A DNA stretch of 64,000 bases from Polaribacter pectinis. Its GTDB lineage: Bacteria > Bacteroidota > Bacteroidia > Flavobacteriales > Flavobacteriaceae. Shown one piece after another: positions 8,541 to 17,834 of this stretch. How positions within the stretch are numbered: the stretch's first letter is position 1; the number at the start of each line of letters is the position of its first letter. Where the stretch lies: assembly GCF_014352875.1 (NCBI RefSeq), contig NZ_CP060695.1, positions 2,821,501-2,885,500 of the forward strand, given 5' to 3'. A program made the position numbers and the translations under genes. The notes beneath the pieces were generated by a model that saw only the letters and a program-made list of their open reading frames with translations, did not search any database and was not told where the DNA came from.

Positions 8541-8557
8541 CCTTCCCTTTGGGAAGG
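8541..8557. repeat. REP-like palindrome
   Basis: CCTTCCC-TTT-GGGAAGG is a perfect 7-bp stem with a 3-base loop, GC-rich against the local background and followed by TTAGGATGGGC. No T-run follows on either strand, so it is not a canonical terminator. I recall similar short GC-rich palindromes scattered in flavobacterial intergenic DNA. Confidence 0.4.
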
Positions 8558-8570
8558 TTAGGATGGGCTT

Positions 8571-9389
8571 TTAATACTGCTCCTTATCACTTGGAAAATC
8601 GCCACTTTTAACATCAGTAATATAGCTTTCAAAAGCGCCAGTCATATCTTTATATAAATCTAAATATCTACGTAAAAAACGAGGATGAAATTCGTGTGTC
8701 ATTCCAATCATATCATGGGTAACTAAAACTTGTCCATCAACACCATTTCCAGCGCCAATTCCAATTACAGGAATAGAAATTGCATCTGCAACTTGCTTTG
8801 CTAATTTTGCAGGAACTTTCTCTAAAACAATGGCAAAACAACCAATTCTTTCGAGCATTAAAGCATCTTCCATTAATTGTTCTGCTTCTTCTTCCTCTTT
8901 AGCTCTAACAGTATACGTTCCGAATTTATAAATAGATTGTGGCGTTAAACCCAAATGGCCCATTACAGGAATTCCGGCATTTAAAATACGTTTTATAGAT
9001 TCTTTTACTTCCTTTCCACCTTCTAATTTTATAGAATGTCCTCCAGATTCTTTCATAATTCGAATCGCAGAACGCAAGGCTTCTTTTGGGTCCGATTGGT
9101 AACTTCCGAAAGGTAAATCTACCACAACCAAACAACGTTCAATTGCTCTAACCACAGAACTTGCATGATAAATCATTTGATCTAAAGTAATTGGCAACGT
9201 AGTTTCATGTCCAGCCATAACATTAGAAGCAGAATCGCCAACTAATAAAACGTCAATTCCTGCACTATCTAAAATTTTTGCCATGGTATAATCATAGGCA
9301 GTTAGCATAGAGATTTTCTCTCCATTTGCTTTCATATCCACCAAAGATTTTACAGTTACACGTTTATATTGCTTTTTAGCTGTAGACAT
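8571..9389 (-). CDS. panB: 3-methyl-2-oxobutanoate hydroxymethyltransferase (ketopantoate hydroxymethyltransferase)
   Basis: PanB transfers a hydroxymethyl group from methylene-tetrahydrofolate to alpha-ketoisovalerate, the first committed step of pantothenate and CoA synthesis. The 272-residue TIM-barrel protein carries the family signatures [20 protein letters not shown] near the N-terminus, LLVGDS with the metal-binding Asp, [27 protein letters not shown] and IPVIGIGAG. PanC and PanD are not nearby, as is common in Bacteroidota. Confidence 0.96.
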   Translation of the reverse strand: MSTAKKQYKRVTVKSLVDMKANGEKISMLTAYDYTMAKILDSAGIDVLLVGDSASNVMAGHETTLPITLDQMIYHASSVVRAIERCLVVVDLPFGSYQSDPKEALRSAIRIMKESGGHSIKLEGGKEVKESIKRILNAGIPVMGHLGLTPQSIYKFGTYTVRAKEEEEAEQLMEDALMLERIGCFAIVLEKVPAKLAKQVADAISIPVIGIGAGNGVDGQVLVTHDMIGMTHEFHPRFLRRYLDLYKDMTGAFESYITDVKSGDFPSDKEQY

Positions 9390-9525
9390 ATTTTTAAGTT
9401 TTTAATTCTGGTAAAAGTAAGAAAAAGCAATAGATGTATTACAAGTTAATATTTAGTTAATCTTAAACAGATGTATTCTTTCAATGCTTTTTTTGATTAA
9501 TTTTAGAAATTATAATTCAATTTTT

Positions 9526-10005
9526 ATGACGAGAATTCTAATTTTATTGATTGCTTTTGTCTTATCAACCCAAATAAATGCGCAAGAAAACAATGAAGAA
9601 AAAGCGATAAAAAAGGTAATAGAAACTTTCTTTGATGGTTTACACAAAGGTGATAGTATTGTAATGAAAACAACACTTCATAAAGAGGTTAAAATTCAAA
9701 CAACAGCTACAAATAAAGAAGGGGAAAAGGTTTTAAAAACAGATAGTTTAAAGAAATTGTTAACTTCTGTTGCCAATAAAAATCCAGAGCATATTTATTT
9801 AGAAAAACTAACATCCATAGATATTAGAATTGATGGAAATTTAGCATCAGTTTGGACGCCTTATGAGTTTTATTTCAATGGAAAATTTAGCCATTGTGGT
9901 GCAAATTCATTTCAGTTATTTAACAATAACGGAACTTGGCAAATAATTTATTTGGTAGATATGCGAAGAAGAGAAAATTGTGAAGCATTAAAAGAAAAAA
10001 AATAG
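9526..10005 (+). CDS. Secreted NTF2-like/SnoaL-type protein
   Basis: About 159 residues with a clear signal peptide, ILILLIAFVLSTQINAQ, so it is probably periplasmic. The mature part has the cone-shaped NTF2/SnoaL-like pattern (KKVIETFFDGLHKGDS, then ASVWTPYEFYFNGKF and WQIIYLVDMRR). I chose ATG 9526 because it places the signal peptide at the N-terminus. Many such proteins bind small ligands and are non-catalytic. The ECF sigma gene follows in 27 bases, suggesting a shared transcript. Confidence 0.72.
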   Translation: MTRILILLIAFVLSTQINAQENNEEKAIKKVIETFFDGLHKGDSIVMKTTLHKEVKIQTTATNKEGEKVLKTDSLKKLLTSVANKNPEHIYLEKLTSIDIRIDGNLASVWTPYEFYFNGKFSHCGANSFQLFNNNGTWQIIYLVDMRRRENCEALKEKK

Positions 10006-10032
10006 CAGTATATTTGATTTTTAATTTTTTGA

Positions 10033-10599
10033 ATGACAGAGCAAACACACACAATAAATTCTAATAAATGGATAGATAATTACGCAGATTATATGTTTAA
10101 TTATGCCATTGTGCGTGTAAACGATAGTGATATTGCTAAAGATTTAGTACAAGATACTTTTTTTGCAGGATTAAAATCTGCTAAAAATTTCCAAGGAAAA
10201 TCAACAGAAAGAACTTGGCTTGTTTCTATTTTAAAGAGAAAAATTATAGACCATTACAGAAAAATAAATTCTAAAAAAGGGAAAGCCGAAGTAAGAATGA
10301 ATTTTTATGACGATGGTGAGAACGAAGGAAATTGGATTGAAGAACGTGTACCACAAAATTGGGATAACGCTTCAGAAAAAAAAATAGAAACAGAAGAATT
10401 AAGAAACCAATTAGAGTCTTGCATAGATGCTTTGCCAGAGAAATATGCAATGGTTTTTAGATTGAAAACAATACAAGAATTTGAAACCGAAGAAATCTGT
10501 AAGGAGTTAGATATAACTGCGTCAAATTTATGGGTTATTATACACAGAGCAAGAACACAATTGCGAAAATGTATGGAAGATAACTGGTTTAATAATTAA
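10033..10599 (+). CDS. ECF-type RNA polymerase sigma factor
   Basis: A 188-residue sigma-70 family factor of the extracytoplasmic-function class. Region 2 includes DLVQDTFFAGLKSAKNF and STERTWLVSILKRKIIDHYRK. Region 4 contains LPEKYAMVFRLKTIQEFETEEICKELDI with the recognition helix SNLWVIIHRARTQLRKCM. Regions 1.1 and 3 are absent, as expected. The small gene directly downstream, 3 bases later, has a zinc anti-sigma motif and is a likely cognate regulator. The target promoters are not visible. Confidence 0.93.
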   Translation: MTEQTHTINSNKWIDNYADYMFNYAIVRVNDSDIAKDLVQDTFFAGLKSAKNFQGKSTERTWLVSILKRKIIDHYRKINSKKGKAEVRMNFYDDGENEGNWIEERVPQNWDNASEKKIETEELRNQLESCIDALPEKYAMVFRLKTIQEFETEEICKELDITASNLWVIIHRARTQLRKCMEDNWFNN

Positions 10600-10602
10600 G
10601 AG

Positions 10603-10866
10603 ATGTTTAAAAGACTAAAAATAACTTGTGACGAGGCTACAACTATCTGTGATAAAAATCAGTATGGTGAGGCTACTTTATTAGATAAAATAAAGCTAAA
10701 TATTCACTTTATTAGATGTAAAATTTGCTTTAAATATACAAAGCAAAATATGACACTTACAAAGATTTATAAAGGTCATGCAATTAGTTGTAAAGAGTTA
10801 AAACATTGCTTAAGTGCAGAAGATAAAGAAGCACTTAAAAAAAGTTTAGAAAATAATAAGGCATAA
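10603..10866 (+). CDS. Small putative zinc-binding anti-sigma factor
   Basis: An 87-residue soluble protein starting 3 bases after the ECF sigma gene. It contains HFIRCKIC, the H-x3-C-x2-C pattern of zinc-binding anti-sigma (ZAS) domains, plus two earlier cysteines (ITCDEATTICDK). No transmembrane segment is present, so it would act in the cytosol, unlike membrane-bound RsiW-type proteins. The motif and position argue for an anti-sigma role; direct binding is an inference. Confidence 0.65.
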   Translation: MFKRLKITCDEATTICDKNQYGEATLLDKIKLNIHFIRCKICFKYTKQNMTLTKIYKGHAISCKELKHCLSAEDKEALKKSLENNKA

Positions 10867-10877
10867 AAGAATTTTTC

Positions 10878-10911
10878 GTGATTTTTAAAAAATCACATTT
10901 TTTGATTTTTT
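10878..10911 (+). terminator. Rho-independent terminator after the sigma/anti-sigma pair
   Basis: The arms GTGATTTTT and AAAAATCAC form a 9-bp AT-rich stem followed by ATTTTTTGATTTTTT. It closes the operon ending at 10866. Confidence 0.55.
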
Positions 10912-10920
10912 GTTAGATTG

Positions 10921-10957
10921 AAACGGGATTTATAGAAATATAGATTCCGTTTTTTTG
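10921..10957 (+). terminator. Second hairpin with T-run
   Basis: AAACGGGAT and ATTCCGTTT (one G-U pair) flank a 14-base loop and are followed by T7. It could be a back-up terminator for the upstream operon; it ends just before the promoter-like box of the O-methyltransferase. Confidence 0.4.
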
Positions 10958-10965
10958 TACTTTTG
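10958..10965 (+). promoter_or_regulatory. -7 box of the O-methyltransferase promoter
   Basis: TACTTTTG matches the Bacteroidota -7 consensus TAnnTTTG exactly, 84 bases upstream of the start codon. No convincing -33 TTG is present at the usual spacing. Confidence 0.4.
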
Positions 10966-11049
10966 AAAATAAGATTAGTAGACCTTTAGATTTTATGATT
11001 TTGTGATAAAAATTTCTAGTAATCTAACCATCAATAAATTTCTAAACAA

Positions 11050-11691
11050 ATGCACTTTTTACCAGAAAACATAGATAATTACGTTGTAGAACACTCTCAA
11101 CAAGAACCAAAAATTTTACAAGAATTAAGCAAAGAAACTTGGCAAAAAGTTTTAAACCCAAGAATGTTAAGTGGTGCTTTTCAAGGAAGAATATTATCTA
11201 TGATTTCGAAGTTAATTCAGCCTAAAAATATTCTCGAAATTGGCACTTATACAGGCTATTCTGCACTTTCTTTAGTTGAAGGTATGCATATTGAAGGAAA
11301 ATTGTTTACAATTGATAAAAACGAAGAATTAGAAACACTTCAAAATAAATACTTTGAAAAATCTGGTTATAGAAACAAGATTCATCAATTTGTAGGAAAT
11401 GCTAAAGAAATTATACCAAAAATTGATGAGAAATTCGATTTGGTTTTTATTGATGCAGACAAATCTAACTACATTAATTACTTTCATTTAATTATAAATA
11501 AAATGAATCCTGGAGGAATAATTTTATCCGATAACGTACTTTGGAGTGGGAAAGTGGTAGAAAAATTAGATCCAAAAGACAAAGACACAAAAGTACTTTT
11601 AGAATATAATAAACTTTTGAATGAAGATGCTAGAATAGAAACTGTTTTGTTACCAATTAGAGATGGTTTAACAATTAGCCGAGTAAAATAA
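11050..11691 (+). CDS. O-methyltransferase (COMT-like, SAM-dependent)
   Basis: A 213-residue enzyme of the cation-dependent O-methyltransferase family (Methyltransf_3). ILEIGTYTGYSALSLVEG is the SAM motif. DLVFIDADKSNYINYF carries the metal-binding Asp, and GGIILSDNVLWSGKV follows. The family methylates catechol-type hydroxyls; the physiological substrate here is unknown. It has its own promoter-like box and is convergent with tatA. Confidence 0.9.
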   Translation: MHFLPENIDNYVVEHSQQEPKILQELSKETWQKVLNPRMLSGAFQGRILSMISKLIQPKNILEIGTYTGYSALSLVEGMHIEGKLFTIDKNEELETLQNKYFEKSGYRNKIHQFVGNAKEIIPKIDEKFDLVFIDADKSNYINYFHLIINKMNPGGIILSDNVLWSGKVVEKLDPKDKDTKVLLEYNKLLNEDARIETVLLPIRDGLTISRVK

Positions 11692-11737
11692 GGTATTTAA
11701 TAATTGATTTAAGTAAAAGCAAATAACGCTAAATAAA

Positions 11738-12043
11738 TTACATGTTACGCTTTATTGGTCCGGTAAGATCGTCTATATCTTTTTTAACTCTCTGAAATTC
11801 TTCGCTAATTCCTTTTGTAGAATCTTTAGCAACGTTAGAAACAGCATCTGTATCAATTTTATGCTTTTCAGAACTTTCGTTAATTTCTTTTTTAATATCG
11901 TTTGTAGCGTCTTTTACTTGGCGCATTCCTTTCCCTAAACCTCTTGCTATTTCAGGAATTTTATCTGCACCAAAAACCATTACCACGATTAACATGACAA
12001 CCATAATTTCTGGACCGCTAATAAATAAAAGAATTGAATTCAT
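11738..12043 (-). CDS. tatA: Twin-arginine translocase subunit TatA/TatB-type
   Basis: A 101-residue protein with one N-terminal membrane helix (LLFISGPEIMVVMLIVVMVFGADKIPEIARGLGKGMRQ). It shows the Gly-Pro-Glu hinge and the amphipathic helix of TatA/E/B proteins, then a charged tail. It forms part of the channel exporting folded proteins. TatC is not in the window. A TATCTTTG box 5 bases before the ATG implies a leaderless transcript. Confidence 0.9.
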   Translation of the reverse strand: MNSILLFISGPEIMVVMLIVVMVFGADKIPEIARGLGKGMRQVKDATNDIKKEINESSEKHKIDTDAVSNVAKDSTKGISEEFQRVKKDIDDLTGPIKRNM

Positions 12044-12047
12044 ATTA

Positions 12048-12055
12048 CAAAGATA
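12048..12055 (-). promoter_or_regulatory. -7 box of tatA
   Basis: TATCTTTG on the minus strand ends 5 bases upstream of the A of the tatA ATG (TATCTTTG-TAAT-ATG). A TTTG at 12079-12082 lies 23 bases further upstream, at the loose end of known -33 spacing. Predicted transcription starts at or within a base or two of the start codon. Confidence 0.5.
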
Positions 12056-12127
12056 ATGAGATATTTTAATAAATTGAACAAACTATTATTTCTTTAACAA
12101 TACATTCTATTTTATTAATATGGTAAG

Positions 12128-12589
12128 CTATTTTTTAAAATTTAACTTTGCTTGTCGATCATACATAATAATGCTTCCTGCTACAGAAACGTTTAAACTT
12201 AATTCTGACTTAAATTTTACTAAATGATGCGATTTTTCTATAGCTAATTTAGACATTCCATGATCTTCTGCACCTAATAAATACACACAACGTTTAGGGT
12301 GTTTAAAAGTCTCTAATTGAACCGCTTTTTCATCTAGTTCTACACCAACTAACATGGCACCTTTTGGTAGATTGTTAAAGAAATCTTCAAAAGTTTCGTA
12401 ATGAAAATAAGGCATTGCACCAAAAGCTTTATGAGTATCGCAAGCTTGTTTTGCATACCTATTACCAATGGTAAATATAAAACTTGCGCCTAAATTTTGT
12501 GCCGAACGCCAAAGAACACCTAAATTTTCAGGAGTTTTTCCATTCTGAATTCCAATTCCGAAAAAACCTTGTTCTAAATTATTTATCAT
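12128..12589 (-). CDS. TrmH/SpoU family RNA methyltransferase (small)
   Basis: A 153-residue SPOUT-class RNA 2'-O-methyltransferase consisting of the trefoil-knot domain only. GKTPENLGVLWRSAQNLGAS is motif 1 with the conserved Asn and Arg. CVYLLGAEDHGMS and LNVSVAGSIIMYDR are motifs 2 and 3. It overlaps the mutS stop by one base (TAATG), so it is translationally coupled to mutS. The target RNA is unknown. Confidence 0.88.
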   Translation of the reverse strand: MINNLEQGFFGIGIQNGKTPENLGVLWRSAQNLGASFIFTIGNRYAKQACDTHKAFGAMPYFHYETFEDFFNNLPKGAMLVGVELDEKAVQLETFKHPKRCVYLLGAEDHGMSKLAIEKSHHLVKFKSELSLNVSVAGSIIMYDRQAKLNFKK

Positions 12590-15198
12590 TACTTTTTTGT
12601 CAACATTCGCTTAATTTCATTCAATTTCATTAACGCTTCAATTGGTGTTAAGGTATCTATATTTGTTGATAAGATTTCATCACGAATATTTTCTAACAAT
12701 GGATCATCTAATTGAAAGAAACTCAATTGCATTTCTTCGTGTTGAGATTGTTTTAAAACGTCTTTAACCTCCGAGTTTTTATTATTTTTCTCTAATTGAG
12801 CCAATATTTTATTCGCTCTATGAATCACCATATTTGGCATTCCAGCTAATTTTGCTACGTGAATACCAAAACTATGATTAGAGCCTCCAGAAACGAGTTT
12901 ACGCAGAAAAATAATATTGTCTTCCAATTCTTTTACAGACACATTAAAGTTTTTAATGCGCTCGAAAGTGGAAGTCATTTCGTTTAGTTCGTGATAATGA
13001 GTTGCAAATAATGTTTTTGCTTTGGATGGATGTTCATGCAGAAATTCAGAAATTGCCCAAGCAATCGAAATTCCATCATACGTAGAAGTTCCACGACCAA
13101 TTTCATCTAATAAAATTAAACTTCTATCAGAAACATTATTCAAAATAGAAGCAGTTTCATTCATTTCTACCATAAAAGTAGATTCGCCCATAGAAATATT
13201 ATCACTCGCACCAACTCTGGTAAAAATTTTATCTACAATACCAATTTTTGCATTTTGAGCAGGCACATAACTTCCCATTTGTGCGAGTAAAACAATCAAA
13301 GCAGTTTGTCTTAAAATGGCTGATTTACCAGACATATTGGGCCCAGTAATCATAATTATTTGTTGCAAGTTTCTGTTTAAAACAACATCGTTTGCAATAT
13401 AGGTTTGGTCGATTGGCAACTGCTTTTCAATTACAGGATGCCTTCCATTTTTTATGTCCAAATCTGTGCTTTCATCCATAATTGGGCGCACATAATTGTT
13501 ATCAATCGCTAAAACAGAAAAAGAGAGTAAACAGTCAATTTTTGCAATAATTTGTGCATTTTCTTGTACTTTTTGTACAAAACCGATGACATATTGCAAT
13601 AATTTAGAAAAAATTTCTTGCTCTAAAACTTGAATTTTTTCTTCCGCTCCTAAAATTTTAGTTTCGTATTCTTTGAGTTCTTCAGTAATATAACGCTCTG
13701 CATTTACCAAAGTTTGCTTGCGAATCCATTCTTCAGGAACTTTGTCTTTATGCGTGTTTCTAACTTCAATATAATATCCAAAAACATTGTTAAACGCAAT
13801 CTTTAAACTGTTGATTCCTGTGCGTTCTGTTTCACGAGCTAACATATTGTCTAAATACTCTTTCCCTGAATTGGAAATCGCACGTAAATCATCTAATTCT
13901 TGATGAACGCCAGAAGCAATTGCATTTCCTTTATTGATGTTTACAGGAGCATCATCTAACAAAGTTTCACTAATTTTTTCAATTAAAACTTCACAAGTAT
14001 GTAATTGATTTCCGAGTTCTTTTACAGCTTTATTTTTACTTTTTTGTGATGCTACTTTTATCGGTAAAATCGCTTTTAAAGAATCTTTTAAAAGTACAAT
14101 TTCTCTTGGTGAAGCTTTACCAGTGGCAACTTTAGAAATGAGTCTTTCTAAATCGGAAATTTGTTTTAATTGATAGGTTACTGTCTTCGAAAAATCATCT
14201 GAATCTATAAAAAACTTTACCAATTCATGACGATTTTTAATTTCATCAATGTTCTTTAAAGGCAAAGCCAACCAACGTTTTAATAATCGTCCACCCATTG
14301 GTGAAATGGTTTTGTCAATAACATTTAAAAGTGTGACAGCATTTATAGAATTCGGATTGTACAATTCCAAATTTCTGACAGTGAACCTATCCATCCAAAC
14401 ATAATTGTCTTCTGCAATTCTACTAATTTGTTGAATGTGTTTTAACTGATTGTGTTGTGTTTCCGATAAATAATATAAGACTGCTCCTGCAGCAATAATT
14501 CCGTTTTTTAAATCTTGAACGCCAAAACCTTTCAATGTTTTTACCTCAAAATGATTCTGTAAAGTTTCGTTTGCATATTCTGCTTGAAAAACCCAATCAT
14601 CCAAATAAAACGTATAATATCTGTTTTCAAACAGTTCTAAAAATTGTTGTTTGTGCTGTTTTTGAACCAAAACTTCACTTGGCGAAAAGTTTTGCAATAA
14701 TTTATCTATGTATTCTTCATTTCCTTGAGCAACCAAATATTCGCCAGTAGAAACGTCTAAAAATGAAATTCCGAGTTGTTTTTTATCAAAATGAACAGCA
14801 GCAAGAAAGTTATTTGTTTTAGTCTGTAAAACTTCGTCATTTAAAGAAACTCCAGGCGTAACCAATTCTGTAACTCCACGTTTTACAATGGTTTTGGTCA
14901 TTTTTGGGTCTTCTAACTGATCGCAAATTGCAACACGCATTCCAGCTTTTACCAACTTTGGTAAATACGTATTTAAAGAATGATGAGGAAAACCTGCCAA
15001 CGCAGTTTCAGTCTCACTTCCTGCGCCTCTTTTTGTAAGTGTAATTCCTAAAACACCAGCTGCTTTTTTAGCGTCTTCGCCAAAAGTTTCGTAAAAATCT
15101 CCCACACGAAAAAGCAACATTGCATCAGGATATTTATTCTTGATAGCATTGTACTGTTTCATTAAAGGCGTTACCTTTTTTGGTTTGGATTTTGCCAA
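12589..15198 (-). CDS. mutS: DNA mismatch repair protein MutS
   Basis: MutS recognises mismatches and small loops and starts methyl-independent repair with MutL. The 869-residue length fits MutS1. The mismatch-contacting Phe-x-Glu motif is in GDFYETFG near residue 35. Walker [10 protein letters not shown] is near residue 618, Walker [17 protein letters not shown] is near residue 695, and the ATP-sensor LFATHYHEL follows. The C-terminus ends in a helix-turn-helix dimer region. The divergent gene at 15286 is another RNA methyltransferase. Confidence 0.98.
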   Translation of the reverse strand: MAKSKPKKVTPLMKQYNAIKNKYPDAMLLFRVGDFYETFGEDAKKAAGVLGITLTKRGAGSETETALAGFPHHSLNTYLPKLVKAGMRVAICDQLEDPKMTKTIVKRGVTELVTPGVSLNDEVLQTKTNNFLAAVHFDKKQLGISFLDVSTGEYLVAQGNEEYIDKLLQNFSPSEVLVQKQHKQQFLELFENRYYTFYLDDWVFQAEYANETLQNHFEVKTLKGFGVQDLKNGIIAAGAVLYYLSETQHNQLKHIQQISRIAEDNYVWMDRFTVRNLELYNPNSINAVTLLNVIDKTISPMGGRLLKRWLALPLKNIDEIKNRHELVKFFIDSDDFSKTVTYQLKQISDLERLISKVATGKASPREIVLLKDSLKAILPIKVASQKSKNKAVKELGNQLHTCEVLIEKISETLLDDAPVNINKGNAIASGVHQELDDLRAISNSGKEYLDNMLARETERTGINSLKIAFNNVFGYYIEVRNTHKDKVPEEWIRKQTLVNAERYITEELKEYETKILGAEEKIQVLEQEIFSKLLQYVIGFVQKVQENAQIIAKIDCLLSFSVLAIDNNYVRPIMDESTDLDIKNGRHPVIEKQLPIDQTYIANDVVLNRNLQQIIMITGPNMSGKSAILRQTALIVLLAQMGSYVPAQNAKIGIVDKIFTRVGASDNISMGESTFMVEMNETASILNNVSDRSLILLDEIGRGTSTYDGISIAWAISEFLHEHPSKAKTLFATHYHELNEMTSTFERIKNFNVSVKELEDNIIFLRKLVSGGSNHSFGIHVAKLAGMPNMVIHRANKILAQLEKNNKNSEVKDVLKQSQHEEMQLSFFQLDDPLLENIRDEILSTNIDTLTPIEALMKLNEIKRMLTKK

Positions 15199-15285
15199 GG
15201 TTTTGGAAATTTTCAGTTAGTTTTGCGAAGATAAAAATAGTAAGCAGTTTTCAGTAGCGGTTTGCAGTGAACTTATCCACAAAAT

Positions 15286-15813
15286 ATGAGAAAACTAAAA
15301 AATAACGAGTTAGGTAGAATTACGGTTGATGAATTTAAATCTGTAGAAAAAACGCCTTTAATTGTCGTTTTAGACAATATTAGAAGCTTAAATAATATTG
15401 GTTCCGTATTTAGAACTTCGGATGCTTTTCTAGTTGAAAAAATCTATTTATGTGGTATTTCTGCAACTCCACCAAATAAAGACATTCATAAAACTGCTTT
15501 GGGTGCAACAGAATCTGTGGCTTGGGAATATGCTGAAGATACTTTGGAATTAGTTAAAAAATTGAAAGGAGAAAGTGTAAAGGTTTTATCCATAGAACAA
15601 GCAGAAAACAGCACAAAACTGAATGATTTTCAGCCAAAAAAAGGCGAAAAATATGCAATTGTTATGGGTAACGAAGTTAAAGGAGTACAACAAGAAGTGG
15701 TTAATGCTTCTGATTTTTGTATCGAAATTCCGCAGTTAGGAACCAAACATTCTTTAAATATTTCTGTAACGACTGGTGTAGTAATTTGGGATTTGTTTCA
15801 AAAAATGCAGTAG
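15286..15813 (+). CDS. TrmH family RNA methyltransferase
   Basis: A 175-residue SPOUT methyltransferase. VVLDNIRSLNNIGSVFRTSDAF contains the motif 1 Asn and Arg, AIVMGNEVKGV is motif 2, and LGTKHSLNISVTTGVVIWDLF is motif 3 with the Ser-Leu-Asn signature. It probably methylates 2'-O of a tRNA or rRNA ribose; the target cannot be told. It is transcribed away from mutS. The short divergent region contains a lone DnaA-box-like 9-mer that I do not consider meaningful. Confidence 0.9.
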   Translation: MRKLKNNELGRITVDEFKSVEKTPLIVVLDNIRSLNNIGSVFRTSDAFLVEKIYLCGISATPPNKDIHKTALGATESVAWEYAEDTLELVKKLKGESVKVLSIEQAENSTKLNDFQPKKGEKYAIVMGNEVKGVQQEVVNASDFCIEIPQLGTKHSLNISVTTGVVIWDLFQKMQ

Positions 15814-15890
15814 AAATCTTTTTTATTAAAAATGAAAAGGCTATTTTTATGAGGCTATAAAATGTAAGAAATTATTACCTTTTTTACCCT

Positions 15891-17063
15891 ATGAAAAAGA
15901 ACATATTCCTGTTTTTATTTTTTACCGTATTTGTTGCCTTTTCGCAAAAACAAAAAGACTCTATTGCTTTCTATTTAAAGAACGCGAAAGGTGTAAACAA
16001 GTTTTTATATTTAAAAAGAGCAGTTCTGCTTTCTGAAGAATTAAAAATAGACTCTCTTATTAAACAAACAAGTATTGAGTATGCAAAACAAAGTTATTTA
16101 ATCAAAGATACTTTAGGACTTACATTCTCTAAAAACAAATTGCTAAACCATTTTCAACTTACAAAAGATTCTTTTTCTCTAGCTAAAGCTTATCATTTAG
16201 AAGCTTTAAACCATAAGATAAAAAATAATTTAGATAGTACTTTTTATTATTACCATAAATCAAAAAATGTTTCTTTAGCTCTTAAAGATTCTATTGAAAT
16301 TGGTAGAAGATTATTATCTATGGCTATTATACAAGTAAAAGAGTTAGATTTTTTAGGTTGCGAAATAACAACAATAGAGGGTTTAAAATATATAGAACCA
16401 ATTAAAGAATACAGAACTTTAATTTCCTTATATCAAACTTTAGGGAACGCTTTAGGAAACTTAAAAAAACCAAAAGAGGCTAGAGATTATTATATAAAAG
16501 CAAAGGAAATTACTAAGTTTAACAATGTTAAATATAGAAGAGAGAAAAATTACTTAAACTTATTGAGTAATATTGGAATGACCTATAAAGATGAAGGGAA
16601 TTTAATTAAAGCTACCTCTTTATTTAAAGAAGGGTTAAATTACGATAGTTTAGATATTAAATATCCTGAACAATACCAAGTTCTATTAGGAAACTTATCT
16701 TCCATATATTTTAGAGAAGGAAAAACAGATAAAGCAATAGAAGGCTATAAAAAAGTTTTAAAAAGTAGAATAAAAAGTAAAAACCTTTATTCTCAAAGTG
16801 TTTCACACTGTTTTTTAACAGAGGCATATTTAAAGAAAAAAAAATACTCTTTGGCAAAAAAACATGCAAACCAAGGTTTAGCATTAGCACATAAAACAAG
16901 AAATAATAAACAAATTTTAATGTTTTATAAATTTTTGTCAGAACTTACTAAAGGTGAAAAAGCTAAAAAGTATTTAGAAAATTATATAAAATTAAGTGAT
17001 AGTTTATTTACTCGAGAGAGAAACTTAAAAAATCAGTTTGCAAAAGTTAGATATGAAACTTAA
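15891..17063 (+). CDS. TPR sensor histidine kinase, N-terminal part (ends at an in-frame stop)
   Basis: A signal peptide (NIFLFLFFTVFVAFS) is followed by about 370 residues of tetratricopeptide repeats, for example KPKEARDYYIKAKEI and KTDKAIEGYKKVLK. This is the sensor half of the Bacteroidota TPR-histidine kinase architecture. Translation stops at TAA 17061-17063 after KVRYET. The next codons continue in the same frame into a coiled coil, a membrane helix and a kinase domain with no intervening stop. One base substitution, for example GAA to TAA, would explain the split. Alone, this part would be a periplasmic TPR protein without signalling output. Confidence 0.75.
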   Translation: MKKNIFLFLFFTVFVAFSQKQKDSIAFYLKNAKGVNKFLYLKRAVLLSEELKIDSLIKQTSIEYAKQSYLIKDTLGLTFSKNKLLNHFQLTKDSFSLAKAYHLEALNHKIKNNLDSTFYYYHKSKNVSLALKDSIEIGRRLLSMAIIQVKELDFLGCEITTIEGLKYIEPIKEYRTLISLYQTLGNALGNLKKPKEARDYYIKAKEITKFNNVKYRREKNYLNLLSNIGMTYKDEGNLIKATSLFKEGLNYDSLDIKYPEQYQVLLGNLSSIYFREGKTDKAIEGYKKVLKSRIKSKNLYSQSVSHCFLTEAYLKKKKYSLAKKHANQGLALAHKTRNNKQILMFYKFLSELTKGEKAKKYLENYIKLSDSLFTRERNLKNQFAKVRYET

Positions 17064-17834
17064 AAAAAGGATATAGAAAATGCAAGTTTAAAGGATGAAA
17101 ACACAAAGAAACAGTTGCTTTTTGAAAGGGAGAAACAACAAAAAACAATTGGTTGGTTAGTTGCAGGAGTAAGTATTTTATTTATTGGTTTTGGAGCAAG
17201 TGTTGTTAACAATAGAAGAAAAAAAATACTTTTCGAGTCGAAATTACAACAAGTAGAAGTACGAGAAAAAGAACGACAACAAATAGCAAAAACATTACAT
17301 GATGAAGTTGCTGGAGATATAAGAATGTTGCATTTAAAATTAGCCAAAACGAATAAAATTGAAGAGGCAAAAAGTTTACATTCTATTAATGAAAATGTTC
17401 GAAATTTATCGCACCAATTAAGTAGCGAAAGTTTTGATAAAGTATTTTTTAAAGATCAAATAATTAATCTAGTTTCAGATTTCTTTGAAGCTGATTTTAG
17501 AATAAAAGTAAAGAAAATTGATAGTATTTTATGGAAACCCATAAACAACGCTATTAAAAGAACTTTATTTTTGTCTATTAGAGAAAGTCTTCAAAATGCT
17601 AAAAAACACGCAGCAGCTAAAGAAGTTATATTAACTTTTAAGGAAACTAAAAAAGTACTATTTCTAACAATTTTCGATAATGGAAAAGGGTTTGATATTT
17701 CATCAAAAAAAACAGGTATTGGTTTAAAAAATATGCAAGAACGCATTGAAGAAATTAATGGTGTTTTTTCTATTAAAAGTGAATTAGAAAAGGGAACAGT
17801 TATAAATATTGAAATACCAAAAAGTGGCAGTTAA
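17064..17834 (+). pseudogene. TPR sensor histidine kinase, C-terminal part downstream of the in-frame stop
   Basis: The frame of the TPR part continues without a gap: a coiled coil (KKDIENASLKDENTKKQLL), one membrane helix (TIGWLVAGVSILFIGFGAS), the phosphoacceptor region ERQQIAKTLHDEVAGDIRM (HisKA_3 type, His in LHDE), and an HATPase domain with SIRESLQNAKKHAAA and GIGLKNMQERI. No ATG lies before the membrane helix. Only TTG at 17115 could restart, and the first ATG (RML) falls after the catalytic His. It is therefore non-functional, read through, or restarted at TTG. It overlaps the response regulator by 11 bases. Confidence 0.65.

Noticed and set aside
15273..15281. TTATCCACA, a perfect DnaA-box 9-mer between mutS and the TrmH-family gene; another copy at 59842-59850.
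   Set aside because: Two isolated hits on both strands of 64 kb are near chance expectation for a 9-mer in AT-rich DNA; one is within coding sequence, and no box cluster or AT-rich unwinding region is present, so there is no origin here.
17061..17063. A frameshift as the cause of the split histidine kinase.
   Set aside because: Both parts are in the same frame with no missing or extra base; only a single stop codon separates them.
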